Source: Rhyacophila brunnea
Lineage: Eukaryota > Arthropoda > Insecta > Trichoptera > Rhyacophilidae
Assembly: GCA_022495005.1 (NCBI GenBank)
Contig: JAGYXB010001073.1
Coordinates: forward strand, 62,001 to 126,000
Reading direction: 5' to 3'
Length of the DNA: 64,000 nt
The notes beneath the pieces are model-generated. The model made no database searches. It was not told the DNA's origin and was given only the letters and a program-made list of their open reading frames with translations. Below are positions 11,060 to 22,759 of the stretch, one piece after another (position 1 is the first letter of the stretch; the number at the start of each line of letters is the position of its first letter). A program made the translations under genes and the position numbers.

Positions 11060-11372
11060 CTGTAAAATAAAGACAATCATCAAATGAACAGACTATGGAC
11101 AGGTAGACCATCGATTCCGAACCAGATCAAATTTAAATTTTATTTATTTTTACATACGGTGAACATTACAAATTAAGAAATTACGACGTTCACAACATGA
11201 CATTTAAAAACAAAGAAACAACATGGTAAACAGGTTTCCATTATGTTTCTTGATCCAAAATCTGTACCTATACAGAGCGGTTATCTACAATACCTAATTG
11301 GTAACTTACTTAATTCAAAATACATCCGATTAGAATCTCTAGAACAGGAAAAATATCGGTACAAGTTCATTA

Positions 11373-11512
11373 TGTGGAATACAGCGGCAAACACATTTTG
11401 AAAAATAGCCGATAAACTGGATTATTAGTTAGGTTAACCTAACCTAACCCAAACTAACAATTAATCCAGTATATAGGGTATTTTCAAAATATGTTTGCCG
11501 CTGTATTCCACA
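11373..11512. repeat. Short TA-flanked hairpin MITE
   Basis: TGTGGAATACAGCGGCAAAC at the left is matched inverted at the right end. TA dinucleotides flank both ends. The centre contains 'ttaggttaacctaa'. About 140 bp, in ZF-A intron 1. Its inner part is related to the tail of family B. Confidence 0.7.
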
Positions 11513-12048
11513 TAAACGACTAGAACCAAAGAATGTATGGAAAGTATCACATGTTAGCTGTTAGGTACTCAACGAAATTTGACAGCTCATGTGCGGCCGT
11601 GTTAAAAGCATTACGTCTGACAGTTAACTTCCAACTAACTGCTTGAATAGGTGCGACGACATAATATCATATTTATCACTTTTTTATTGATTTGGAGTTA
11701 GGTGATATGTTAGAATACCCCTGTTCTGGACCGCAATGTGTGTCAGTCAAGTATAGGTGTTCTTAGCATGGTGATCGAAATATAACATCGTATCTAATTG
11801 AACGCCGAGATTGGTACCTAACAATTTGTAGAAACTTGTTTTTGTTGTTTTTCCAATGCGAAATGTTTGCGGCCGCGTGGATTTAAGTTTTCCTGGCCCT
11901 TTAAGGACAATGGCTTCAATACAGTTACCGCATTATACCAACCGCTAGGAATTATAAAAATAACATCCATTATTAGTGGATATAAATAAGTACCTAATTT
12001 TACATCGCCATTTCCCAACTGAACTGTCAACTGAGACAACGGACAACT

Positions 12049-12362
12049 GCGGGTCTATAATATACACAAGGCTGCTTTCGGTCCGCTACGACAGCTAAGA
12101 AGGGAAGGAAAGTATCGAATTATTAACACTTGTCGTAACAATTACAATAATTTAGTTATAACTGTTACAATACATACGTACTATGTTTTAACAGCACCTT
12201 TCTTGGTTGTGATAAATTTTTAGACCGAGATAGACAGTTTTGACAGTTCAGACGGCTAACTTATTGTAATTGTTACAATAAGTGTTAATAATTCGATACT
12301 TTCCTACCATATTCAGCTGCCGTAGAGGACCGAAAGCAGGCTTGTGTATAGAATAGACCCGC
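12049..12362. repeat. Long-TIR MITE in ZF-A intron 1
   Basis: The first ~100 bp (GCGGGTCTAT, ACACAAGGCTGCTTTCGGTC, AAGTATCGAATTATTAACAC) are repeated inverted in the last ~100 bp with a few mismatches. No ORF. A target duplication is not obvious. Confidence 0.8.
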
Positions 12363-12524
12363 TGAACTGATTGTCTAAATCTAAATACACCGCAATTTCA
12401 AAACTGGACAAACTGTAACTGAAAGCTCGACTGCACGGACAACAGAACTGACAGAAAAGACCTTTTTAATAAATACATTGCAAAACAAACATAAAATAAC
12501 ATTGTACAACAAACATAACCTTAC

Positions 12525-12671
12525 TTCGTATAGTTTTGTAAATTCGTTTTCTTGCTTAATATATGGCATTTCCGTCGGTATTTTCTCGTCAGCACTGTTC
12601 CCTGGGTCATTATGATATTTTATGTTAGATTTTTGCTCGTAATAATCATCTGATTCAGTTTTTATATTCAT
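12525..12671 (-). CDS. ZF-A exon 1 (49 codons)
   Basis: ATG at 12671 gives MNIKTESDDYYEQ and ends PYIKQENEFTKLYE at the donor 'gtaaggtta', phase 0. The start is chosen because the paralogues begin at the same point (MDIKTEPVD in ZF-B, MDIKREPVD in ZF-D); upstream in-frame codons lack an ATG. IKTE and IKQE occupy the same two places as in the paralogues. The promoter and 5'UTR are not resolved. Confidence 0.85.
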
Positions 12672-14262
12672 TGTTATCGTCGGCCCTGTGACGTACAACA
12701 ATTTTATTTTAATTATTTTTCAAGACTGTATTGCCATTATAATTAAAGGAAGGGAAATAATACCATTATCAAAAATAAATAAGAAACGGTTTAATAATAA
12801 TTGTATTATTCTGATGGGATGAAAATACGTAGTTACCTAGGTAATCCGTTGTTGACATAATAATATTAAAATATGATTACCTAGGTACCGCTTTAAATAA
12901 TGTAGGTAGGTATTTTAGATTTTAGAGTAAAGTTCACATATTTAATATCCACAAACACGCACACAGGGTCAAGTTTCCACGAAAGAAATGGAAAAAATGA
13001 AAGGAGTTTTACCTACATACCTACCATTAAAACTCTTATTATTCAATGTCATGTTGACTTAGAAGTCCTTGAGATAAGGTTTGTTCTTTCTTCTTCGCGT
13101 GAGGTGTTATTCTATTAATTTATATCCCTTTTTCTTATCGTTGGTCCTTTTTAATTTACTGGTCACAAAAGAAATGGAAAAAATACAAAATATTTTAGGT
13201 CAATAGAATAATCTTTCTGACTTCTGATTTTTTTGACTTCTCAAGGATTGCCTGCATTCCTCACGGTATTTTGCAATACGCAAAACTTGTGGCTTCAATT
13301 ACTCATATAGATGCAAATATTGGCGGCATATTTGCTGTAATATTCCGATGCGGCATGACTAACATACACGACATCGCGGACGACACAAACCCACACTAAG
13401 AATCCTTAAGAGGACGCTCTACAGAATCGGCCTTGAGAATTGAAAATATGATTTTTTTACATGTGGTCCATAATAACTGGTCTACTAGTTAATATAAAAA
13501 GGTTGCCGCCAATGTTTGTCTCAATAAACTCCCTACAAGTGAAGCTTGTGAAGTGAAGCTATGGGGTGACCAAAAAATAGTACTTTCTAATAAAATTTAT
13601 TTTCTAATAAATTTACTAATAACATTTAATGTTACTAAATTCAATATGTTTTTCAGTTCTTTGGTAAGAAGTATTACAACTAATATGATGGATATGATAA
13701 CTTTTTTGATTATGTGTTGGCCATGATATAAACTTAATAATATATTAATAACTTTTTAACCTGAAATTGTCCGACAACTAAACATACGAAGGATGTTGAC
13801 ATACATATCAACCTACATTTTTATTTCATGTGCTATCCAAAAAACATTACTAATGAATAGTGCTTATTTGTAATGTTTAGGACCTACAAATTAAAAATAA
13901 TAGGTATTGTTTAATTCTAATGCATATTTTTTAAAACGTAGAATTTACTGTCTGCCTATAAAAAGAAAGTGACTTTTTATTGCCTGCGCAACTTCACTTT
14001 TATACTAGTGAAACAAGTGGTAGGTAAAGCCAATGGGCGAAATTATATATTATATTAAGAGTGCCTAAAAATAATTATTAACATACAGTCACTAGACACA
14101 TTATTTTTTTATTAATCCATCGGACTGGCGGGCATATAAAAAATGACTATAAAAATGACTGTCACTAGAAAAAGTGTCTGACAGGGCTGCCGACGCAATT
14201 AATTATATTGTACTTTTTAAATTTAATTTATAATATATTTTATTTAAGTTTTGTGCATCTAA
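12672..14262. other. ZF-A upstream flank, no gene recognised
   Basis: AT-rich with several short direct repeats. Near 13345-13400 a block 'gatgcggcatgactaa...cgcggacgacacaaa' is similar to 18315-18360, so it is a repeat fragment. No coding sequence is supported. The ZF-A promoter should lie near 12700. Confidence 0.4.
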
Positions 14263-14419
14263 TGCCGGGTCCACACTGGCGCAAAACAATGTCGCGCGAC
14301 AACCTCGATAAATTTTACGATAATTATCATAATGGCTTAAAAATTTTTACGATAATTATCATACTTATCGTAAAATTTAACGAGGTTGCCGGCAACATGT
14401 TGCCAATTTGGACCCGGCA
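14263..14419. repeat. Harbinger-like hairpin MITE (TSD TAA)
   Basis: TGCCGGGTCCACACTGGC at the left pairs with the right end CCAATTTGGACCCGGCA, and inner 'aattttacgataattatca' blocks are also inverted. TAA flanks both ends, as for PIF/Harbinger insertions. The whole 157 bp folds into one hairpin. The ORF across it is incidental. Confidence 0.8.
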
Positions 14420-15848
14420 TAATATCCACTGTGGTTCACGTAGTGGCATGTACCTGTTTTTCTGGGGTCAACTAATTCAAAAAGTAAACACCCATAATAG
14501 AATTTTTCCAGTTTTGGTTGCATTATATTCCAACTCATTTCCGATATTATTAATGGAAATTTCTCGGTGTACATAGTAAACAAACCTACGAATAAAAAAA
14601 GACAGTAAGGAACACAGTGATTCATCGCAGTAAAAACTGGCAACCAAAATGGATTATATAATATATTCCATCGTATTATTTTCTCGAAATCATAAAGATA
14701 CTATAATAGTATTTGAGTATCAACCTACCTATGTTCAATTTGAATTGGGTTATAATAATAATATACCCGTAGATATATCAATAGTATGTTTGCCACGATA
14801 TCCACCCAAGTTATCAGTATGTACTTGCACAGGTTTGATTAAAAACTATGATGAAATTAACATTTTACAAATATTATATTATTTTGACAGCCCTGTTTTC
14901 TGATCAGCGGACACTTGCAGGTGGTGTTTATCAAATAATAATGTAAGATTGTCCACAATAATAATAATGTAGAAGGTCGACAATAGTAATAATACTAATA
15001 ATAATGTTTTTTTTTAAATAAAATCTCCGATGATTAGTGATTTTTGCCAAAAGATCGATTTAAATTAACGTGCGTACGGCGCCGAGGTCGATTTCATACT
15101 AAATTATATTTGAATACGGAGCTCTTCAGCCGCCCCTTAAGCCTCATGCTTTCGATAAGTAATAATATACATAGGTACGACAGCTCGCAATAGCTTGTAG
15201 GTAGTTATACCCGCAGGACAGCTGGTGATTTTGTACCTACGTCACATTCGTGTCCCTCGATAAAAATTCATGCTTTGCGTTTCTTATTAGTGTGTGCTGT
15301 AAGGAAATAGATTAAACCCGTCCAGTCAATTTGGCTATAAGTCATTTTTTTAGATATTGTGTTATTTTTATACCTATGTACTCACTTACAAAAAGTGTTG
15401 AAAAGTGGTGGTAGCTAGAGCGAAAGACTAATAATTAGTACCAATATAAATCACACTGCAAAGAAGAGAAACGACAAAATGACCTTATACGGCCCAGAAA
15501 AAACTTTGACGAAAAGATCGCGGCGATGACAGGACAAGTCATTTATTTTATTTTGATATTTCATAAAATATAACTAAAAATATTCCAACTTATTGAAAAT
15601 GGCAGTGTGTCATTGTATTTTTATTATTTCTGCTTTATCAAGTAAGTGGGGTATAATATCTTCCAATCCTGGCAATAGTAGCCACTAATGCGAGCGAAGT
15701 CTTGCAATACGAGTAAACGCTTTGTCTCACGAGCATCACGTGATCGATAATTCTTCTCTCTCTCTCTTTCTCTCGCTGCGGGATTTTATGTAATGGTCTC
15801 CCTTGCTCGGTCTTAATCGACGTGACGTGTCACTCGTATTATGGTCGA
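14420..15848. other. No recognised gene
   Basis: Holds short plus-strand ORFs of low complexity (for example 14649-14903) without domain, splice or codon support. A short CT-rich run is at 15753-15775. Confidence 0.4.
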
Positions 15849-16465
15849 CAGTGACGTCCCAAGACAAAATGCCGCTCCTAGGCAGCGCTAAAATGCCGCC
15901 CCATTTTATACCGTATTTTTTATCATCCTTTCATGATACCAATATCTAAGAAATGTGTTGTATGGATACATTACTAACAAGACCTATACCACTAAATCTA
16001 ATTTAAATGCCATCTACTCTTAAAAGTCTACGGTTTCAAATAGGTACATTTTAAAATACATCTAACAACTTACAAAACTTGCGAGCACACTGCCAAAAAT
16101 ATTTGGATAAATTTTAAATTAGGTAAGTATGTACCTACCTAAAATTCTAATGTAATACGCAAATCTGCGCATGTCATTGTTGATCACCAAGAACGCGACG
16201 TCTAAGGACAGCGGAAGTAAACCAGACATCGCGAACCCAACAAAAAAATTACAGTCCTGTTAAACCTTTTAGATTAATTAATACACTTTGTTTCAAACCA
16301 GTGAGCTGATTTTTTCAATGGAAAGATATTACCGTTATTAAGTAGGTACTAAGTTTAGGTAGCTATTTCTATATATATCTAATGATTCTACTCGATTTGC
16401 CGCCCTTCGGGTAACTGCCGCCCCCAAGCGACGCTCAATCTGCCTACCCCCACGGGACGTCACTG
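15849..16465. mobile_element. hAT-type MITE, family 2 (TSD ATGGTCGA)
   Basis: Perfect 12-bp terminal inverted repeat CAGTGACGTCCC with exact 8-bp duplications ATGGTCGA at 15841-15848 and 16466-16473. Subterminal 'aatgccgcccc' and 'ctcaatctgcctaccccc' blocks define the family. No ORF. Confidence 0.92.
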
Positions 16466-16719
16466 ATGGTCGACATCCGTGCAAGCGACTGTGTAAAACA
16501 TTTTTTATTTTATCTTGTGTCAAAGTGTAGTGAATGGCGTTGCCAACTTAGATTTTTTCTTATCGGATTTGCCTTTCAAAATACGCATCTAGCGAATGAC
16601 ATTAAATCTATCATTTTTTTAAACAACACACACATCTGAAAATTTCACATAAAAACTTTAAGTTTATACTTAGGTACCAATTTCTTTGAAAATCAACATA
16701 CTAGACAGGGAACTTAAAT

Positions 16720-16970
16720 ACCTAACGGGTGTGAAGAAGCAGCCAACTTTACTGATCTAGAGTGTGGAAGAATACGGCATAAACTTAAACACGTGTCAAG
16801 AATATGTCATACGTCGAATACTGACAACTACTCTCGGTTTATTCACTGACGCTCATTGAATATTGGTGTATATGAAGGTTTCAAAGCACATAATTGCACG
16901 TCAATAATGCGTGGTTCATTTTCATAGGACACTCACACATTCAAAACCCTGCGTCAAAATGTAGTGTGTT
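16720..16970 (+). repeat. Dispersed repeat family F, copy 2
   Basis: Matches 3250-3500 in order: 'cctaacgggtgtg', 'gagtgtggaagaat', 'cataaacttaaacacgtgtc', 'gctcattgaatatt', 'cattcaaaaccctgcgtc'. Confidence 0.6.
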
Positions 16971-17108
16971 GGGATATTGCCTATTGGAATTCTATTTATG
17001 CTTGTATATTATAATATTTTACTAATAAATTACCAATAAGTTATGACTCAATTTCGTACGTGATAAATTTTTGGTTGTTTAGTTGCGAAATTGTTTTTCA
17101 ATATACCT

Positions 17109-17320
17109 ACACTAAAACCTTGGTTTGCGAGTAACATGATGTGCGAGAGTGTTTTGCAAAGCGATGATTTGATCAATACGAGTAATTTTTTGTGGAATAG
17201 CAGCACCCAAGTAAGGCAGTAACTGTGTGATATACGACCTCAAAGCAATAATACAAGAAAGGGTTATTGTCCGGTTATATGAAGCTATTTTCTTCGCATA
17301 GGTATGGCGCACAGCTAAAA
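17109..17320 (+). repeat. Tigger/pogo-type terminal segment
   Basis: Starts CACTAAAACCTTGGTTTGCG, the left-end form of Tigger-like inverted repeats (family knowledge); the inverse 'ccaaagttttactg' and 'ccaaggtttta' ends lie near 18505 and 20445. Which right end belongs to it cannot be decided by eye. Confidence 0.55.
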
Positions 17321-17526
17321 TTCACTTATTAGGTATATTATTAATAAGTTACCTACGAATGGTTATACCATTTTTTTCCCTCTTTAGTGCGGCTCCAAAA
17401 TTTCAACACAACATAGATAACCATATTTTCTGTTAAAATTACTAAAAAACATGATTAGTGACATTATATTATTTCAGATAGGTACAAAAATATATTTCAG
17501 CAAAATAGGTAGCATTTGCCCTAAGT

Positions 17527-18032
17527 CAGTGGTTTCCAAACTTTATCTCACTACGCCTTATTTTTTTTGTAATTTTGATTTCCAAAGCTCCATTTTTTAT
17601 GAATGCCTTCACTTTGTCTTTTTAAATCAGTGAATGTATTAGTAATCCTTGCATTGATTTATTCACTCAGTTTTTTTTTTAAATTTCAACAACAAAATTA
17701 TCGTTCCTAAATAAATTTGCCTCAAATTTCAACATTATGATTTGACCCTTTTATTTAATTTTTTCACGAGATAGCCAGCGCACTTGACAATAGTATATAA
17801 GTGAGGTATTATAAAATTTGTCTCCATATTTTCAGACAGGTTTGCAAACAACCTTTTAGGACTGTGTTAATACTTTGGACGCGGAAGACGCACACGGTAC
17901 GTAATGACCAGGCGGCCGATCGATGTAATTAACGTGCATTTTAAAGGGGGCAATTAAAATCTCATTATCTATTCAGCAGCGAAAGCGTTAATTGTGTGAA
18001 ACCTTTCGCGCCTCCCAATTTGGAAATCGCTG
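17527..18032. mobile_element. hAT-type MITE, family 1 (TSD CCCTAAGT)
   Basis: Ends CAGTGGTTTCCAAACT and AATTTGGAAATCGCTG with exact 8-bp duplications CCCTAAGT at 17519-17526 and 18033-18040. Shares internal blocks with 10002-10788, inverted. No ORF. Confidence 0.9.
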
Positions 18033-18289
18033 CCCTAAGTACACAATATACCAAACTAACAGTCGCGCACACATGGGGAAAGCGTTCGGATCTGGACCCG
18101 CCCAGAAACGAAAAACATAAAAAAATATTTCAGTAAAATTACATTATTATTAGTTGTTCTTCAAGACCTCATGAATGAGAATCGTGCTCCAGATGATTTT
18201 AATATTAAACAGCCTTCTGAACGGGTTGGCCCTACCTACTTCTCTCGGCAAAGCCCGTGACACTCAATAATTCGTTCAACTATCTGGCG

Positions 18290-18510
18290 CATACAATTTT
18301 TGCTTTAATGTTATTCTGATGCGGCATTTTTAAAAGACAAGACAGCGCGGATGACACAAATGGACATTGGCGGTTTTAATAATAATTATGACTATTAAGT
18401 TATGTGCATTAGTTGCACCTGCAGGCCAGGAGTATATCGCTAGATTCAAAACACGTATCGGGAACGAATTACGCTCGCAATCCAAAGTTTTACTGTATTT
18501 GGTTCTTGAA
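18290..18510. repeat. Tigger-type right-terminal fragment
   Basis: Ends with 'gaacgaattacgctcgcaat' then 'ccaaagttttactg', the inverse of a Tigger left end. It lies immediately upstream of the Tigger-derived ORF, the wrong side for that ORF's own right end, so it probably belongs to a separate or nested copy. Confidence 0.5.
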
Positions 18511-18609
18511 AAACACTTCTTAAAAAAACACTTCTTAATTCTGGCTTACTTTTTAGAAGTGCTACTTTCTAGTATATGAATATCTAGTATTCTTTCCTGC
18601 AAATTATTT

Positions 18610-19506
18610 TTGTCAATGGCAGTTGGCAACATTGGTAGTAACTGTAGTCCAACAATGTCCCCCATGAAGAGAAAGGTTAAAACGGAAGGCGGTAAGAAGA
18701 GAAAGATGATTACGCTGGAAGTCAAGAAGGAAATAATCAAGAAGCATGAACAAGGTATGCAAGTGGCTGACATCTCTAGGTTTTATAAAAAGTCTACGTC
18801 AACGATTTGCACAATATTAAAGAAGAAAGAAGAAATAATGGGGCTGGATGCAGCAAAAGGAGTCACGAGAGTTTCAAAGCAACGACCACGTATTTTGGAA
18901 GACGTAGAAAAGTTGCTATTGTTGTGGATAAACGAGAAAGAACTAGGAGGTGATAATGTGACTGAGAACTTGATATGCGAAAAGGCAAAGGCCTTGTACG
19001 CCGACCTTATAAGTAAACTACCAAGTACATCTATAGAAAACGAAGAAGGCTTCAAGGCGAGCAGGGGATGGTTTGATAACTTTAAGAGAAGAAGTGGCAT
19101 CCGTAGTGTTGTGAGGCACCGAGAAGCTGCGAGTTCGGAAGCTAAGGAGCTGACCACCAACGAACTGATGGATCTGCATCGTGAGCAACAGCAAGAGGTT
19201 ATAGAAGACATCTCGCCTGAGGAGGAGAAAAACACAGAGAAATTCCTCACGTCAAATGAAATTATAAACATGTGTAAAATGTGGGAAACAGTGCAAAAAT
19301 TTGTAGAACATCACCATCCGAATAAGACTGTAACAGCGCGAGCAATGAATCTATTTAACGACTATGCAATATCACATTTCCGCGAAATCCTTGAAATGAG
19401 GCAAAACCAAGTGTCATTGGATAGGTTCCTTGCGAAAGAAGATTCCAATGAGTCAGCACTTAGCAGTGTTTCCGTAAGTGACAATGAAAGACGTCATACA
19501 CAATGA
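18610..19506 (+). CDS. Tigger/pogo transposase lacking its DDE domain
   Basis: Open frame of 298 codons. Residues ~20-80 form a psq/HTH region (KRKMITLEVKKEIIKKHEQG ... VADISRFYKKSTSTICTILK). Residues ~95-170 match a CENP-B-type HTH (LLLWINEKE ... EKAKALYADL ... GWFDNFKRRSGIRSVVRH). The chain then jumps from REAASSEAK to LTTNELMDLHREQQQEV and continues through the C-terminal region to VSLDRFLAKED. In TIGD/Tigger proteins a catalytic DDE domain of roughly 250-270 residues lies between these parts (family knowledge), so it has been lost in frame. The product could still bind DNA but not transpose. It may be a deletion derivative or a repressor-like domesticated gene; expression is unknown. Confidence 0.8.
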   Translation: MSMAVGNIGSNCSPTMSPMKRKVKTEGGKKRKMITLEVKKEIIKKHEQGMQVADISRFYKKSTSTICTILKKKEEIMGLDAAKGVTRVSKQRPRILEDVEKLLLLWINEKELGGDNVTENLICEKAKALYADLISKLPSTSIENEEGFKASRGWFDNFKRRSGIRSVVRHREAASSEAKELTTNELMDLHREQQQEVIEDISPEEEKNTEKFLTSNEIINMCKMWETVQKFVEHHHPNKTVTARAMNLFNDYAISHFREILEMRQNQVSLDRFLAKEDSNESALSSVSVSDNERRHTQ

Positions 19507-19774
19507 TTATTAAAAAATTCGACTACATACTTTATATTATAATAAATTATTAATTCTTTTATTCAACGTACAATTCACAGGATTTGAGAAAGTAAGATTC
19601 TATGCCCTTATACAGATGGCGCGATTTGACACGCGCGAATTCTAGGTACCTACATATTGTGCGTGCCACTTCTCGCGTGCGTTGAGGTACAGGTGACCTC
19701 ATTGAGCTATCCACATCCACCCGCCGCGACACACGCGTCATCTGGATAAGCTCTATATATTCAAAAAAAAAATC

Positions 19775-20008
19775 CGACCATGTCCGATCCTAATAGGATC
19801 ATATGGGCCTCCACAGATTGGAGGTTTGTATTGACAGATTTTTGTTTTTTACGAGAAATGGATGTCAGCCACTTGCTCAACCTATTAGGTCCATACTCTG
19901 ACTCATACACAAATTGAAAAATAATATGTGTACTTGTCAGACTCAGCATTCGAACCTGGGACCCACGACGCAATAGGCCAACGGTTAAGCCCCGCGGCCA
20001 TCGTTGGT
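19775..20008 (-). repeat. SINE-A copy
   Basis: Well-preserved copy: tail 'gatcctaataggatcatatg' at the left, head with B-box-like 'ggttcgaatgc' and A-box-like 'ggccgcggggcttaa' at the right, as read on the minus strand. Confidence 0.8.
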
Positions 20009-20024
20009 GTTATTGTTATTATAT

Positions 20025-20190
20025 TGTATTGTTTTTATATTGAATATACTAGGTACATAATTTGCAAACATATGCACATACTCACTAGAAAAAAATTACT
20101 ATACCCGATGCGACTTGAACCTGTAACCGCTAAAGTCGAGCCCGTGTGCTTTATTAATGAAGATAGGGGCATCTACGAGTAATTTAATAA
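20025..20190 (-). repeat. SINE-D head
   Basis: The plus strand shows 'gacttgaacctgtaaccgct', the inverse of a tRNA-like B-box region; the same head occurs near 43530 and 58575. Confidence 0.5.
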
Positions 20191-20329
20191 CGATGATTTT
20201 AAGTAGTGGTTCTTACAATATTTTAAGTGGGAATATGCATGAGATGTTTTTAAATTATATTATAGAAACATTATATTTAATTGAAATATTAAAAATGTAT
20301 TTAATAAGTCAATTTTATATAAGTATTTT

Positions 20330-20447
20330 AGGGTTTTGGAACGAATGTTGTTTCCCTTATTTCTTATGGGGAATTTAGCTTTGATTTACGAGTGCCTTGA
20401 ATAATTACAAACGTTTCTGAAATGAATTATGCTCGTAATCCAAGGTT
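20330..20447. repeat. Tigger-type right end
   Basis: Contains 'atggggaatttagctttgat', 'ttacgagtgcc' and ends 'gaattatgctcgtaatccaa' ggtttta, a typical subterminal and terminal pattern of Tigger-like elements. Confidence 0.6.
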
Positions 20448-20539
20448 TTAATTTCTGTAGCATCATACAGTTAGATGATGCTACTATAGTGTTTTTATTT
20501 TAGAATTATTAATAACCATGTCTGCTTTTTCGTACAAGG

Positions 20540-20690
20540 TCGTTGTTAGAAATTTTCAACAATCACAAACACCCAGGCTTTGAGAAAAACACATAAATAT
20601 TGTGTCCTCACCCGGTATCGAACCCAGAACTTTCGGGTGGAAGGCCAGCGCCTTACCCACTGCACCACGAGAGCCGCCTGCTACTATAGT
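20540..20690 (-). repeat. SINE-C, tRNA-derived
   Basis: On the minus strand 'gtggtgcagtgggtaaggcg' (A box) and 'gggttcgataccgggtg' (B box) form a tRNA-like head followed by a short body ending near 20540. It is not a tRNA gene because no cloverleaf 3' half or acceptor is seen. Confidence 0.65.
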
Positions 20691-20699
20691 TTTTTCGAA

Positions 20700-21110
20700 C
20701 TTATGTATGTTCAATAATTAGAATTTTACATAGTTAAATCTTGTAAATTATTTGTTGAATAAAAAAATAGTTACTTACCTAATTAAAAATTATTAGCAAG
20801 TTCAAGTAAGTTACGACAAAAAATCTTGGAGTGATCGGTGACGTCGGTTAGTAATTAAAGTAATACCTACCTTGATTTAAAATACAAAAGTCGATCGCTA
20901 TTAATAGCTCAATTTGGGAAACGCTTCAGGGTATTAAAAGCCATTTGTTAAAATTTGTCGCAGTTATAATGTATTTTCTATATAAGTACTGTAGTTTCTC
21001 AGAAGTGTTTTGAAAGTTATGTATGTTCAATAATTAGAATGTTACATTCTTAAATCTTGTCAATTATTCGTTTAATAAAAAAATAGTTAGGTAATTCAAA
21101 ATTATGCTTT
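20700..21110. repeat. SINE-D body copies
   Basis: 'ttcaataattagaattttac' near 20708 and 'ttcaataattagaatgttac' near 21028, each followed by 'taaatcttgt' and a 'tgaataaaaaaatag'-like run, are tandem-like copies of the SINE-D body. Sequence from 21110 to 21694 shows no recognised feature. Confidence 0.45.
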
Positions 21111-21694
21111 ATTTGGTTATTTTAAATCGCTACTTAAACGTTATAATTCGAGTGCTTAAAGTCAGACAACGTTATCTACAAAAAGTGTTTTTTTTTTTTA
21201 GATAACGTTATTTTACATTTACGGCTACATGATAGTCAAACAACGTTTTGTCAATCTTTTCTAATTTCTTATTAAATCGTCAGTAAAGTTTAACGCTAAT
21301 TACATAAATTACCCTTGTTTTCATATTTTTTTTAAACTATCCCTATAAATTTTAACATCATCATAAGCAAGATAAATGTACAATACACAATCAATTATAA
21401 AATATTAACATTAGGTTTTAAATAAACATTACCCTTGTTAAGTTACAAGAATCTAAAATAACGATTTTTGGCTCTCCTGTAAAGTTGAACTTTTGTAGAT
21501 AGTGTTGTTTGACACTAAGACCTCGAATTCATACTGTGAAATATAGCATATTTATGTTAAAATGAATAGGTAGTTTGATGATTTCACTAAAAAAAGTTTT
21601 TTTAATTTAAGGCGGGGGGGGGTAATTTTAGGCTGACACCCTGGCTGCAACCACCTTTGATGTGGACCTGACTATTTTGTTTTATTTGTTTCAG

Positions 21695-22048
21695 AGTTCA
21701 ATAGCTGATGATGCAGACATCAATAATCCGCCATCACCTGTCAGTAGAAAAACTATCAACACATTACAGAATTCAAAAAAATTGAAATCCAAATTTGCAC
21801 CAAACGATGCATTGCTGTTTCAAGCATTTAATACTGTGACGGAAATGTCAAAAATTATAAAAGATAAGGCAAATCCCGAAGAGTCTCCTTATAGTGAAAT
21901 AGACAATTTTGGAAAATTTATAGTGTCCGAATTGCGCGGAATCCAACAAGCGAGCAACGATGGAATATTACGGAAAGCAAAGAGAAATATTCAGCAGGTG
22001 TTGCTGGACACATGGGACGTGGTTGACTCTCATTCGTTACTACCATGA
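21695..22048 (+). CDS. Orphan last exon, BESS-like C-terminus
   Basis: The acceptor 'ttttatttgtttcag' is followed by 117 codons starting SSIADDADINNPPSPVSR and ending with a stop after WDVVDSHSLLP. The stretch DNFGKFIVSELRGIQ ... KAKRNIQQVLLDTW has the two-helix pattern of a BESS motif, which usually ends MADF/Myb-SANT-like proteins in insects (family resemblance, not certain). An 'aataaaa' poly(A) signal follows near 22143. No matching MADF exon was found upstream on this strand. It is either the end of a gene with distant exons or a relic carried by a transposon. Confidence 0.5.
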   Translation, partial: SSIADDADINNPPSPVSRKTINTLQNSKKLKSKFAPNDALLFQAFNTVTEMSKIIKDKANPEESPYSEIDNFGKFIVSELRGIQQASNDGILRKAKRNIQQVLLDTWDVVDSHSLLP

Positions 22049-22237
22049 CCGTCTGTATGCACAAGCATTGCCGCGAAGAAGAAGAAAGTTGAGAAGAAGT
22101 TGTTGAAACTTCCTTACATGCACAAATGGACGTTAATTAGATAATAAAACATTGACATATAATAGAGAACAAATAACATGTTCTATAACTAGCATTTTAC
22201 AAAGTGAACGATTTGTACATTTTTAAAAACCAATAGG

Positions 22238-22751
22238 CAGTGACGTCCCTAAACAAAATGCCGCCACATTTTTTTATACAATACTTTATATCATCCTTCC
22301 ATGACTCCAATATCTAAGAAATGTTTTGTATGGATACATTACTAACAAGATATATGTATTCCATTAAATCGAATTTAAATGCCATATCTGCTTCAATAGA
22401 CAATATTGCTAATCTACAGATTCAGAAAGGTACATTTAAAAATGCTCCTGACTATTTCCAAAACTCGCGAGTGACTAACAAACATATTTGGATAATTTTT
22501 AAATTAGGTATGCACGTGTCATTACTGTTCACCAAAAACGTGACGTCCAAAGACAACGGAAGTAAACTAGACATCGCAAACCCGACAAAAAAGGCCTGTT
22601 AAAACTTTTATAGTATCTACTTAGTTAATATTTTTTTTTCCAACCAATGAGCTGAATTTTTTAGTGGAAAGATATTTCAGTTATTACTAAGTTTAGGTAA
22701 CTGCCGCCCCCAAGCGAGGCTCAATCTGCCTACCCCCACGGAACGTCACTG
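22238..22751. mobile_element. hAT-type MITE, family 2 (TSD CCAATAGG)
   Basis: CAGTGACGTCCC at the left, GGAACGTCACTG at the right (one mismatch), exact 8-bp duplications CCAATAGG at 22230-22237 and 22752-22759. The ORF across it is incidental. Confidence 0.9.
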
Positions 22752-22759
22752 CCAATAGG

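Noticed and set aside
14208..14576. 122-codon ORF, plus strand.
   Set aside because: It runs through a hairpin MITE and has no domain, splice or codon support.
18783..19271. 162-codon minus-strand ORF.
   Set aside because: Antisense shadow of the Tigger-derived ORF.
20600..20690. Possible tRNA gene (good A and B boxes).
   Set aside because: The tRNA-like head is followed by a SINE body and lacks a complete cloverleaf; the same applies to heads near 50880 and 58575.
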